From the NCBI GenBank assembly GCA_038380435.1, contig JAWZYU010000008.1:76274020-76338019 (forward strand): a DNA stretch of 64,000 bases, written 5' to 3'. Under the pieces are notes generated by a model. The model was not told the DNA's origin, ran no database searches, and saw nothing but the letters and a program-made list of their open reading frames with translations. The translations under genes and the position numbers were made by a program. Each line of letters opens with the position of its first letter. Positions within the stretch are counted from its first letter, which is position 1. The stretch is from Ryuthela nishihirai. Lineage: Eukaryota; Arthropoda; Arachnida; Araneae; Heptathelidae. Positions 10,406-20,838 of this stretch are shown here, piece by piece.

Positions 10406-10726
10406 GCCAACAAGCCAAAGATTCTTATCAGTAGCTAACTGATCCTTTACATGTTTATTAAGCTCTCTGTAATCCTTTCTATTAGGACCAATAGGGTACG
10501 GATTAAGGACATTTCTGCAGTTCCTTCTTTCTGAAATAAGCTCAAGTGCCTTATCACTTAAATAATTCTGTCTCCTCTGCTCCTTTTTTCCTAAAAGAGT
10601 ACTGTTAGTTTAAAAAAACCTGTTTAAAATGGCCCCATTCTTCCTCAACTTCAGTCTTAAGCAAACCATGACTGTCATAATGACTAAGTAACCTATCATG
10701 GTAAGCTTTAGCTATAACCGGGTCTT

Positions 10727-11395
10727 TCAGAGCTTCAGTGTTAAAGGTAAATTTTTTAACCCCAGCACATCATTTTTTAAGTTTAAATGCAAGACACTTT
10801 TAACAAGGTAATGGTCAGATCCAATTTCAGCTCCCCTATATGCCCTGGTATTTCTAACAGAACTAGCCCATTTGCTGTTAATTAATATATAATCAATCAT
10901 ATTCCTATGCAGCCCATCAGGTGAAACCCATGTGTATTTATGTATGTCGAGGTGTTTGTAATATGTGTTAGTTATTCTGAATCCATTGAGTTTACTTACC
11001 TGTAGGAGACGTTGCCCATTGCCATTGCAGCTATCAATACCAAAAGGGCCTATCACCCCTCCCCAAATGTCAGAGTTAGTATCAACTTTGGTATTGAAGT
11101 CACCTAGAACAAGGGTAATATCTCCTTTCTTGACAGAATTGAAAATATCCTGAAGTTGTCTGTAAAACCTATCCTTCTCATCCTTATTGGCATCCTCAGT
11201 GGGGGCATAACCGCAGATAACATTAAAGTCTTTAACGCTTGTCTCAAATTTTGCTGTAAGAAACCTTTCATTAAAGCACTCATATCCTAGAAGAGCATCA
11301 CTTGCATGTCTGCTGAGAAGCAGACCCACGTCTTCGCGATGCTTTCCATCCTCCCTCCCTGTAAAAAAAATTAAAATTATTTTTAAATATCTCAC
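10727..11395 (-). pseudogene. F1 endonuclease domain
   Basis: A 222-codon open block encoding most of an exonuclease-endonuclease-phosphatase domain. VGLLLSRHASDALLGYE comes near the start, then VICGYAPTED, the metal-site motif LVLGDFNTKVD, YTWVSPDGLHRNMIDYIL, and the catalytic GSDHYLV near the end. The N-terminal WNVRTL and QETRW motifs, visible in the sister copy at about 36170-36270, lie beyond a break near 11400 here. This domain nicks target DNA for retrotransposition. Confidence 0.85.
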
Positions 11396-12617
11396 CTTTA
11401 CCTGTCCATCTGGTCTCTTGCAAAGCCTAGAATATCTGGGTTATAACACTGGAATTCCAGTGTGAGGACATCAAGAGAATAATCTCTATGTAATGTCCTC
11501 GTATTCCATATTCATGCAGAGAGAAAATGATTAGTAGGATTTTTAAAGAAACTAGGTTTATTGAGATATGTAGGGCCAACAATATCAAACAGCCCCCTGA
11601 TCGCAGGCATGGGACAAAGACCTGTTCCTCCTCCGCTAAAGGCTGAAGTCTCCGACACTGGTAGGAATTTCAGGCACCACCTTTTCAAGTGGACTATTTA
11701 AAGAGTCATATGGCCTGCCTTATACACATTACTCTAGTTTACGGTTGATGATGCCCAACTAGCAAGTGAGGTTCAGGTACTTGCAATGGTCTCTGATCAG
11801 GATTATCCACCAGCTGATATAAGGTAACCCATGCCTCTGTTCACTTAGGGCTGGCAACCCCAAAGCAAACAGAAAACACAGCGGCAGATTCTCCCTCAAC
11901 AGAGGCCCATCAGTGCAGCAAGTCCAGGATTCATAATCAAGCTCAAATCCATAAACAAGTCCAGTCTAGTAGGTATAAATGGTCACTACCAGGACCCTGT
12001 GAAGTTGACCACACCTCAGCAGGGTTGAAAAAATAGAAAAAAGTGGCCATAGATGACCAGATCAGTAGGCTATACTGAACTGGCAGACCTCCCATTCAGT
12101 TCCCTTCCAAAAGAGAATAACTCTTTTGAAAGGTACTAACAGCCTGCACCACGAGAAGGCGGGGTCAGACATTAGGTGCCAGACCTGGCCAGTTGTGTGC
12201 ATCATCACTAGGGATTGGTACACAGCTCTCCTTCCAGTTTATGCCTAGCTACCATTTACAGGTCATAAATATATTGTTGTTGCTAATATAAGACGTAGAT
12301 CTTGACATTTATCACTGAATACAATCTTAAGAAAATAAAAAGAATCTATTGAAAAATCGAGGTTTGTAATTCGAAATAAAACCGATTTCACAGCGGCGTA
12401 ATATCAACACGAAGTTGCTTGTATCATTATATAATTATTTAAACTTTTATAAAAATGGCAAACTTACAGATGAAAGGTAATTATTGGTATCTTTTTTGAA
12501 GGGCGATTCGTGCATCAAAACGCTGAATGAACTGACATAACACAAATATCGTATATAATTTTTTATAGCGCAAGACAAGTTGTATTCCAACACTACTGAT
12601 CAATGTTTTTGAATAGC

Positions 12618-12664
12618 CCAACATGGCTGCCGCAGTCGCCGCAGCATCATCTTCAAGTGCTTAG
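12618..12664 (+). promoter_or_regulatory. YY1-like motif over a 13-residue ATG frame
   Basis: CCAACATGGCTGCCGC resembles the YY1 site (CAARATGGCNGC) that often overlaps a transcription start and start codon. The ATG at 12623 opens an alanine/serine-rich frame that stops at 12664. It is locally CpG-containing in AT-rich surroundings. It could be a 5' exon remnant or chance, and nothing downstream confirms a gene. Confidence 0.2.
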
Positions 12665-12719
12665 GGTCCCTCCTCTTTTCTTCCTACCTCCATGAGTGAA
12701 AGTATGTGTATGTGATGTG

Positions 12720-12786
12720 CTTGTGTATGTGAACAACACGACAGGCAAATGCAGTGGCCTTGTCTTGTGTTGTTCACATACACAAG
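12720..12786. repeat. Perfect 20-bp inverted repeat with 27-nt spacer
   Basis: CTTGTGTATGTGAACAACAC at 12720-12739 is exactly complemented by 12767-12786. The adjacent bases (GACAGGC / GCCTTGTC) pair partly, so the stem may extend inward. Confidence 0.85.
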
Positions 12787-13509
12787 CAGATATTAGTGAA
12801 CGGAATGTTAAACAGTGTGTATGGGCTACGGGGTGGCTGAAATGGCAGTGTATCAGGTCCTTAATCTGATATACTCTTATGAAAGTTCCAACTGTTCCTG
12901 CATTAAGATTTTATTTCCTAACCCCATATCGTCCTTAATGAGGTAAGAAATATCAAAGCATTGAATAAACTGACAGTCATTAGATGGGATATTATGCCAT
13001 GGCTTATGTGGAAAACGGGTTTTGCTTCGTAACAGTTATCCAGTGTATCCCTTTCTCACACCTTCTCTGATTCTTTTGAGTTTTCTTGATCTGGCTCTTC
13101 AGGTGAAAAAAGTGCTACTTCCTACCATTTTAATAGTATAGCTAAAACTTGAGGGAAAGAGACAGATGAAGAAAGAGCTATACTTTTTAGCTATACTGCT
13201 AGAATGGTAAAAGTGCCACTTACTATCATTCTAACAATATAGCTAAAGACTTGAAAGAAAGAGACAGACCAAGAAAGGTTCGTAGATAATGTCGATATGT
13301 AACGCTCCAAATAAATGCAATAATGCTTTAAAGTTGGACCCTTCTTTTGATCCAGTTAGTTTTATGCTCCGGATAGCTGATACGGGCGCCAGGCAATAAT
13401 TAACAAATAGCCGAAAAAGTAGACTAAGTTTAAAGTAGGGTTCAAAATGCCAGCGAGCGTTAATGAGTAAATAGTTAGAATCAAAATTGATTGTCAAAAA
13501 GTCTATAAA

Positions 13510-13701
13510 TAAGACCCCCTCAAGCAGCTGCTTGCCACAGAGGTCTGACAGGAGCCTGTCAGTTTATATGCCACAGTAGGAAATCTGAGAGGATGGCAGG
13601 ACCTCAGCAGAAAAACGACACACATCCATGCCTAATACCGGGGCTCGAACCCAGGTCCCTTAGATCAGTAGCCAAGCGTGCTAACCACTCGGCCACGGAT
13701 G
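13510..13701 (-). mobile_element. SINE-B copy
   Basis: Minus-strand copy with a clear B box (GGGCTCGAACCCAGG on +) near 13637 and the tRNA-like 5' end near 13690. TATAAAT at 13503-13509 and 13702-13708 is a short candidate target duplication. Confidence 0.85.
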
Positions 13702-13708
13702 TTATAAA

Positions 13709-14794
13709 TCTAAATTCGCGTTGCTCAAGAGAAAAAATTGTAGAGACTCAAAAGGTTTAAAATAACAAACAGATTTATTTCAAAAATAGTTCAACTCACC
13801 AAGACATCAATGAAGAAGATACATCAAACTCACTGTGCTACAACGCACTTTCCTCCTGCACACACTCTGCTCTCTACTGAGTGCCTCTGCACTCTACACT
13901 GCCTAGTGCTTTTGCATCAAGGAGTGTCTAAGGGAGAAGAGAGCTAGCTTCCATAGACTTAATGTAAACTTTTCGATTGTAGCGCCCTCTAAATGTGGCA
14001 AATTCGTGCATTGCAGTGAAGCCACCTAGCCAGGGAGAGGAGCCAGTTCCTTGCATTATTTTTCCACCGCCCAGCAGGTTTTCAATGGCTTACACCACGT
14101 CACTAATTTTACATTCACTTTAGCTCTGTTCAAAGTGTTCATTTCTTAAATTTTACCATCATAATTTTCTTCTTACACGGATTAGTTAAAATTATTTTCT
14201 TTAATAAAATCCCATTTTGTAAAACAGGTAGTAGCTATGCTCAAGAAAATAATTTTAATATTTTGAACATTCTACAATATTTAATATATTATAATAAATT
14301 GAAATTTATGGCTCTATGCGAGATAACATGTTTTGTTTAATTATATTTTATAAAATTTTAGATTTTTTTCAATAAAAGTCATATCGAGTTTCTTACTTGT
14401 ATAAATTTTCAATAGATGGCAGCAGGCACTTCTCGTATCAACCATAAAAAAATTTACTATTAGAACAAACTGCAGACACCTATATACATCGATATGTTCC
14501 AGAGAACACAAAACTGCAACATACATTGACTTACATGTTCGCAAGATGATTAAATGTATTAATTTACATATTAATTTTAAAAATTCTGCAAATTTACTCA
14601 AACATATAACGGTTTTTCCAGGTATCGTAAAATGTACTCCTGAACGAGATAAAACACTCATTGAATAACTTTAGGGTCAGCTGCCACTGTGCCAAACAGC
14701 CATGGCTGTTAGACATTTGGAAACACTGGTTAAATCGCAATATATATACCAATAGTAAGACAAACCATAGCTGCATTGGGCTAAAATGATTGCA
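13709..14794. other. No gene seen
   Basis: A slightly GC-richer stretch at about 13840-14110, then AT-rich DNA. No reading frame here resembles a known protein. Confidence 0.5.
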
Positions 14795-14795
14795 C

Positions 14796-14807
14796 TGCGC
14801 ATGCGCA
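14796..14807. promoter_or_regulatory. NRF1-type palindrome
   Basis: TGCGCATGCGCA is an exact match to the NRF1/erect-wing consensus YGCGCAYGCGCR and sits in a 14-bp perfect palindrome. It is 1.1 kb upstream of the FBXO33 start codon. Confidence 0.5.
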
Positions 14808-14979
14808 GATCGCCCCTTACAGTTGTTTTTGTGCCTGCACATCAATTTGCCACGTTCAGCTTCGGTAAAATTCCGCAGAACGGCGCCACTTACGCTTGTG
14901 CGAAGCTTGCCTTCTTCTCCTTAGACTTTCTTTGTCTGCACTAACTGCCTTCTGTAATTAGCAAGTCACCGGTTTAAAA

Positions 14980-15083
14980 AACAAGAGCCGGCGTGTCATG
15001 TTGCACGCCGGCTCTTGTTCGCCGGTTCGTGTCATGACACGAAAGCGTGCGTTGCACGCCGGTTCTGTCATGTTGCACGCCGG
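14980..15083. repeat. CpG-rich palindrome and direct-repeat cluster
   Basis: A perfect 16-bp stem (AACAAGAGCCGGCGTG, 14980-14995, with 15004-15019; 8-nt loop) is followed by an 18-bp palindrome, TTCGTGTCATGACACGAA, at 15026-15043. GTCATGTTGCACGCCGG occurs at 14995-15011 and 15067-15083, and GTTGCACGCCGG also lies at 15051-15062. This density of CpG is unlike the rest of the window. Confidence 0.8.
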
Positions 15084-15184
15084 GAAAGACATTAACATAA
15101 AGTGATGAACGACGCAAGCTATGGCGCAAGAGGGGGCGTGTCCTTGTGCACGCATTTAGCGGGAGACAGTCGGATGATCGGAGT

Positions 15185-15196
15185 TGCGCATGCGCA
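15185..15196. promoter_or_regulatory. Second NRF1-type palindrome
   Basis: TGCGCATGCGCA again, inside the 20-bp perfect palindrome GAGTTGCGCATGCGCAACTC (15181-15200). It lies about 715 bp upstream of the FBXO33 start codon and 389 bp from the first site. A role in FBXO33 transcription is inferred from position only. Confidence 0.5.
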
Positions 15197-15484
15197 ACTC
15201 CCAACTTTTGGAAATGAGCGCTGTGATGCCAAAAAGGAAATAAAAATTCCCAAAATGATAAATATAACGTAAATTAAACAAAACTGGTTAAGGTAAAGCA
15301 AAAGTGAACGATGGGGAATCACAGATAATAGTTGGCAGATGTATGTGATAATGTCGTTAGTAGAATGGATTCAATTACTATGCGTAATAGCTATTGCTCG
15401 AAATATACGAGTCTGATTCAACAGTAAAGTATCACAGATGTCCTGTAGATGTGGGACTCATGAAATAACTGAAAAAATGTAGTT

Positions 15485-15557
15485 GCGCTATGAGTGGGAT
15501 TCGAACCCACGTCTCAACTAACATGTCAGGAGGGCTTGACCACTGCACTATCATAAT
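15485..15557 (-). repeat. tRNA-like sequence, probably a pseudogene or SINE head
   Basis: On the minus strand there is an A-box-like TAGTGCAGTGGTC and a perfect B box, GGGTTCGAATCCC, with a short TATGA/TCATA acceptor-like pairing. The anticodon arm is irregular, so a working tRNA is unlikely. No SINE-A or SINE-B body follows. Confidence 0.4.
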
Positions 15558-15911
15558 TTGTATAAATGAATAAATCTTCGGTAGCTTATGACTGAATGAG
15601 GTATGTATCTGCAAAGTTTCATTTTATCCTGTTTATAGGCTGCATATTAAGTAATTAGATATTGAGCACTGTGTGAGTTGGAGTGAACACGATATTGTAG
15701 ACGAGGGTGGATTCACTTTTTACAAGATGCGTTCTGTTATGAAAGAGGATTCAGTCCTTTACAATAAATGTGTTATTACTAACTTATAGAAAAAGTATTG
15801 TGAATAAGATATATTCTTGGATGTAGATGGATTATTACAGAATTTTGTGATTGAAAAGTAAACTTGGGTTTGGCAACATATTTTCTGAAACGAAACCACT
15901 TGCAGAAAGTA

Positions 15912-16327
15912 ATGGCGGCAGTGAATGTAGGGCTTTGGAATAATTTACCAAGTATAATTATTGTTGAAATTTTTTCTTTCCTGTCACTTAAAGATAGATT
16001 AAATGCTTCTTCTGTTTGCAGAACGTGGAGAGAATGCCTTTTCCATCCATCTTTGTGGTATAAAGCGGTGTTCCACATAAACAGTTTTGATAATACAGTT
16101 AGTCATCGAGGAAATGAAAGTGCTCGATTTCTTGCAAACCATTGCGGACGTTTTGTGCGAAATGTTGTTATTGAAGTGAATTCTCTTAATCCACGAGATG
16201 TAAAGTTTTGCAAAGAGATTTTAGATGTCCTTACCTATAACTCCAACCTAAGAGCGCTCTCGCTTCGTCCTCGTAGCTGTCGTCTTGAATGGTTGGATTC
16301 TGAGTCGAACGAGGAACCCATAGAACA
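15912..16327 (+). CDS. FBXO33: FBXO33-like F-box protein, coding exon 1
   Basis: First coding exon of an SCF ubiquitin-ligase substrate receptor. The ATG at 15912 has G at -3 and +4, is the first in-frame ATG, and has an in-frame TGA at 15852-15854 upstream. Residues about 8-50 form the F-box that binds SKP1: LWNNLPSIIIVEIFSFL, then DRLNASSVCRTWRECLFHPSLW. The start of the leucine-rich substrate region follows, with FLANHCGRFVRNVVIEVNSL. The exon ends at ACA|GTAAGT (GT at 16328), leaving two bases of a split Gln codon. Vertebrate FBXO33 is about 555 residues; this gene totals 468. Human FBXO33 has been linked to YB-1 ubiquitination; the substrate here is unknown. The alternative is another F-box/LRR paralogue. 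Confidence 0.88.
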
Positions 16328-16854
16328 GTAAGTATAGAGCAGGCAATATTCGACAGTTTTGGTATTATTTTGTAATAGTAGAAATAAGGCGCTCGCATAA
16401 GACAAATGGATGACAATATAAATTTTATTCTAAAAGTAAACTTACCAGCATTTGTAAGAACACCGAATATACCATATTGAAGTTTTACTCAATAGGATTC
16501 AGGTAACCTGACACGGATTACAATAATTAGCAGTATTCTAGGTGATTAAGATTGCTGCTGGTATAATTTTTTGCTCCTAAAAGTGTTGCAGTCATTTCTA
16601 CATGCTTTTCACTAATACCAATAAACATATCCTCGCACCTGCAAATTTTATGAATTGCAGTTGCTGTAGCTAACAAAGAAGCTTCCACTGTGTAAAAGCT
16701 TCTTTGCTAATAAGTGTTGGATACATGTGCCTTTGCTTAGTATAACTTTTTATTTTTATTAAACATTTCCTTTTCTTAATCCAGGATCCTTGATGAACAT
16801 AGATGTTGATAGAATCAGAAATGAGAGGACCAAGACTCCTATGTCTTTTTTAGT

Positions 16855-16921
16855 ATTAAAATTAAAGCTATTTAATTCTCTATAACAGTGCCATAGAGAA
16901 TTAAATAGCTTTAATTTTAAT
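16855..16921. repeat. Perfect 29-bp hairpin
   Basis: Arms 16855-16883 and 16893-16921 are exactly complementary with a 9-nt loop (AACAGTGCC). AT-rich. The downstream context (AATTACTGCACTGTG) recurs at about 18520, suggesting a dispersed repeat. A perfect stem implies a recent origin or selection for pairing. Confidence 0.85.
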
Positions 16922-17416
16922 TACTGCACTGTGTACCTCTGCTCTAATTTTTGTTTTTAGTATAACAAAAAAACTTTAGTTTTTAAAAAACAGAAATTGC
17001 AGTTTGAAAATTTGCTTACATATTAGCTTTTCAAAATACATAATTCAAGGTTGAAAAATAATTCCTGTTTTTCATTTGAGGCACATTTTATCAAACTACA
17101 ATGTAAATAATTGAAGCCATCTGTTATGTGGTGTGCTATGTGATATTGCCTATTTGTTAATCTTACTGTTTGCTGCAGCAATCCCCTGATTTAAGCTCAT
17201 AAGTTTGATTTTAACTATTATCAACAAAGTTTTTCATAAAATTTTGAAAATATAAATATAAAAAAAAAAGCTGTTTTCAAAAACATAAGATTTTGGAAGC
17301 AATTATGAAGTACTTGCAGCTATTTTTTTTTTCTATTTTACATTCTTTTCTACCATAAACCTATTTTAATATTCCCAGAATTATTTTTATCATTTACATC
17401 ATTTATCCCAACATTC

Positions 17417-17621
17417 AGCCGTCCCATGGCAGAGTGGTTAGCGCGCTTGGCTACTGATCTAAGGGACCCGGGTTCGAGTCCCGGGTAAGGCATGGATGTT
17501 CGTGTTGTTTTTCTGCTGAGGGCCTGCCATCCTGTCAGACCTTCTACTGTGGCATATAAACTGACAGTCTCCTGTCAGACCACTGTGGCAAGCAGCTGCT
17601 TGAGGGGGTATTTATTTATTT
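17417..17621 (+). mobile_element. SINE-B copy, best preserved
   Basis: Near-consensus copy. The tRNA-like head has A box TGGCAGAGTGGTTAG and B box GGTTCGAGTCCCGG, then a body with TTTTTCTGCTGAGG and CAAGCAGCTGCTTGAGGGGG, then a TATT repeat tail. A perfect 16-bp target duplication, ATTTATCCCAACATTC, lies at 17401-17416 and 17622-17637. This copy is the best reference for the family. Confidence 0.92.
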
Positions 17622-18770
17622 ATTTATCCCAACATTCTATGTGTTGTTCCCACTCTTAAAATCGAAACTGTAAGTAACAAGAGTCAGCCAGAGCAAGCAA
17701 GGTCAGGGTTGTGAACCTGCTCGCAGCATAAAGTACTCCACAGCAGAGCAGGTACAGTTCTTTGAGGGCAGTGACCTAGTTATTGGTCACACGTGCAGTC
17801 AAGTGGCTATATAATAGATGTTTATAGCAAGCATTCTTTTCTTGCATAAGATGATGTGACCATGCATAAAAGTAGTTGGGATTTATACTTTTATAATTAA
17901 ACCTTCATTTTCATTCCTGTAGATTTATTGCCATAAATTATCAATCTTTCCTTCTGCTGGTATATCTATTGGAGTTATGCTACATTGGATGACCAGCTTA
18001 CAAGTTGTGGATATTTTATTTAACATTGCATTAGGTTATATGTTAATTATTTCTTTTATTATTTCTTTATTTTCTAGTAAAAAAAGTTAAATTTTATATT
18101 ATATCCTGAAAATCAATGAGGTATTGGATACTGAAACAAAAGGACTTCCTTGGCATGGATATCAGTCCTGTGGGAGAGAAATTTCACTAGGATTTTTTCT
18201 CCCTCTGGCTGAATTTATTCATGTTAAATTATAAGTTTTTCAAAGATTTTAAATGATCCCCCCCCAGAAATTTATTGGCTGTGCACCTCTGATGATGTGG
18301 ATGTTTATTTTTTACTCTTGGTGCATAAACCTTTCTGCACTTGCCAAGATCGCCAAACTTCAACACCCAAAGAATAAATTCAGAATGCTTAGTGAAAAAG
18401 GCAGTCAAAAAAGTTTTTTTTTTTTCATTTCATAAACGACAGAAAAACCCATTATGCAAGCAATCCAAGTCACCTTGCATTAAAATTACTCTATGTTTTA
18501 AAGAGACTGATTTAATGTTAATTACTGCACTGTGAAGCTGTACTGCAATTTTTGTTTGTCACCTTGTGTAATGTTTGCCTGTATTTTAAAATATACCACA
18601 CTGAAAATAATCCTTAAAAGATATTAATATAATTTTTCAGATAATTATTATATTATTCAGGAAGAAATTTGCTTTTGGTCAATATATAATTAACTGTTTT
18701 TATTCATCAGGTTTTCCAATATTAAGCCTTATGCATATCCTTATTGCATAGTCTGATGTATTTTTACACT

Positions 18771-19330
18771 ATCATCATCAAGTTGTAGTTCTCAAAACAT
18801 CTCTCCTGATCTTCATCTGCTGCATCTGGCTACTGTAGCTCAATTCTAACAAGATCCTATTTGACATTGTTTGCCCACTGTATCCTAGGTGTCCCCCTCT
18901 TTTTGAGGACTTCAGGCACACTATTCATAACTCTATTGGCTAATTTATAGATATGCACATGGTCAAATCAACGGAGTGTTTCTCTGCTCATATATGCTGC
19001 TCAAAGGAGTGTAAATAGAATAATATGCTGCTAAAAGGAGGTTTCCAACTCCTTTGCCTAACCTCACCATTACTTACAATGTTGAACCACGTAATGCCCA
19101 AGATACTGCATAAGCATCTAGAGTCAAAAGCATCAAGTTTCCTGTTATTTTGTTTACAGAGTCCAGTTTTGATAAGGTCTAATTTTAGTCTTTAGGTGTA
19201 TACACCTATTTCTCCACACACTATAGATTCTAAAAAGTCCCGGCAGCAATCTCTATTATTTGTTTATCCTATGGCGCACATCACCAGTATCTGTAACATA
19301 GCTCCCAAGAAAATTAAACTGAGACACCTG
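18771..19330 (-). mobile_element. F1 LINE 3' fragment
   Basis: Minus-strand copy of the F1 3' end, matching about 8598-9230. It begins with ATCATCATC at its 3' end and is cut at 19330, exactly where the R1-like element's 5' repeats begin. It carries indels and a short internal duplication (TATGCTGCT..AAAGGAG at about 18990 and 19030). Confidence 0.85.
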
Positions 19331-19672
19331 ATTTTCTCTCTCATATTAGTTAGGTTATCATGTATTTTTCTTTTATTTTTTAGTTTTTAGCTATCTCATA
19401 ATTATTTTTAAACTTTTCGTTTTGTAAATTCTGTATCTTTTTTTTATATCGCCAGAAATTAGAGCTACGTTTATGGTGTATTGTATCTATATTTTTATGC
19501 TATTTTCTCATTTATATTAATTAGCTTATCATGTATCATTCTTTTAGTTTTTAGCTATTTTCTAAATTGGTCAAACTTTTTACTTCGTAAATTTTTGAAA
19601 CAATTTGTAACAATTGATTTTCCCTTCGCTAGAGCTTAGAGCTGCGTGTATGATATTCTAACTGATGGAGAT
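19331..19672 (+). repeat. Two ~171-bp tandem monomers, 5' region of the R1-like LINE
   Basis: The two units (about 19331-19501 and 19502-19672) share ordered landmarks: TTATCATGTAT, TTTAGTTTTTAGCTAT, AAACTTTT..TTTGTAAATT and, at the end, TTAGAGCT.CGT..ATG. They lie directly upstream of the gag-like ORF, as promoter monomers do in some LINEs. Confidence 0.6.
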
Positions 19673-19702
19673 TTACAGGGATTCTGAGAGTCATATGCTG
19701 TT

Positions 19703-20838
19703 ATGGCTAGCGACTCATCTGAGGTTTCAGAGGTTTCTGAGCTTAGTTCTCCTCTTGTAACCTCTGACAATTATTTAAAGGAATTTTCTGAGATTCAGAA
19801 GGATTTGGAAAAGATCCTAACTTCTGAGAACAAACGGTTCACTGCAGTTGCTGCAAATGAAATAAGAGTCCAACTCGCTTGTGCAGAGAAACTGCTAATC
19901 AGACAGCAGCAACGATCGCTGAACTGACAGGTGTAAATAAAGCTCAAGCAGCCCAAGTAATTCAAGCAATGCAAGTAACTCAAGCAGCCACCACCAACAA
20001 TGTAAGCTATGTGCAAGTGGCAAAGAAAAATACATCTCAGGCAGCCAACCAGAAAGTTCCTCAGATGAGTAAGTCTAATAAAGTGCTGTTGGTGTTCCCC
20101 TCAGAGGAATCAAAGGAATCAATAACATCATCAGAGGAAATGCAGGCTGCCTTGAAAAACGAACTAGACCCTAAAACACTGGGAGTAGGCATCAAACAAG
20201 GAAGGAAAATCAAGAACAACAGTATCGCTATTGAACTGAACTCCATTGCCCATGTAGAAAAATTGCAGGATAGCATAAGGAAGGACACCACACTGAAGAA
20301 AGCTTGTGCTGTTAGTAAGCCAGTGGCAATGAATCCTAAGGTAATCATTTATGATGTTCCCAGCGATATGGATTCAAAAGAAATTATGAATTGCATTTAT
20401 TAGCAGAACTCCATTGAGGAGATAGAAAATGGCATGATATATAGGTTCAGCATCCCTTCAGGAACAGATAAACACATTGTTTTCGAAGTGAAGCCTAGCA
20501 CTAATAACAGCTTTATGCGAGAAAGTCGAGTCAACATCGGATGGACAAGGAACAAGGTGAAGGAATATTTAAGCCCTATGAAATGCTATCACTGCTATGA
20601 ATACAGTCATGTCCAGAAGAACAACCCCCTGAAGGATGAGAAAGAGATTTGTTCTACCTGTTCAGAACAGCACAGCCGTCGAGAATGTCAGAGCACAGAG
20701 AAAAAATGTAGGAACTGCACTATAGCCAACAGCAAATACAAGACAGGCTACAGCACAGACCACAGCGCAATGGATAAGTCCTGTCCATGCCACACAAGAG
20801 AGCTAGCACGACAAGTTGCCAGAACCAACTATGTCTAG
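19703..20838 (+). pseudogene. R1-like ORF1 (gag-like, zinc-knuckle RNA-binding protein)
   Basis: Starts at the ATG at 19703 (MASDSSEVSEVSELSS). A frameshift near 19885-19890 moves it to the next frame, and an in-frame TAG at 20401-20403 interrupts it. The C-terminus carries cysteine/histidine knuckles: CYHCYEYSH (the last cysteine of the motif is replaced by Asn), the intact CSTCSEQHSRREC, and CRNC. The central part (KVLLVFPSEE, then VIIYDVPSDM) resembles the RRM-like folds of R1/LOA gag. ORF1 packages element RNA in these families. Confidence 0.8.

Larger units (their letters stand above)
8595..12264 (-). mobile_element. F1: RTE-like non-LTR retrotransposon, full-span copy
   Basis: Complete insertion of about 3.67 kb flanked by a perfect 10-bp duplication, ATAAATATAT, at 8585-8594 and 12265-12274. 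On the element strand it has a 5' untranslated region (about 11400-12264), an apurinic-type endonuclease region (10727-11345), a reverse transcriptase region (9150-10405) and a 3' region ending in a GAT-type microsatellite (ATC repeats at 8595-8612 on +). Fragments at 3336, 18771, 35930, 36816 and 53780 are the same family. Frameshifts between coding blocks show that it is inactive. RTE assignment is by motif recall. Confidence 0.88.
12275..13502. other. Intergenic; short motifs only
   Basis: No long coding frame. The stretch holds a YY1-like motif with a 14-codon ATG frame at 12618-12664 and a strong inverted repeat at 12720-12786. Two near copies of a block occur around 13110-13150 and 13195-13265 (GTGCYACTT...TAGCTAAA.ACTTGA.GGAAAGAGACAGA), a local duplication of about 85 bp. 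Confidence 0.5.

Noticed and set aside
14341..14845. Two minus-strand frames of 83 and 106 codons near the FBXO33 upstream region
   Set aside because: No recognisable motif and codon use like random AT-rich DNA. They overlap the CpG island edge.
15485..15557. Functional tRNA gene on the minus strand
   Set aside because: The B box is perfect, but the anticodon arm and acceptor stem do not fold normally and no terminator follows. Called tRNA-like only.
15864..15911. N-terminal extension of FBXO33 by 16 codons from 15864
   Set aside because: Position 15864 is TTG, not ATG, and an in-frame TGA lies at 15852-15854. The first ATG, at 15912, has a good context.
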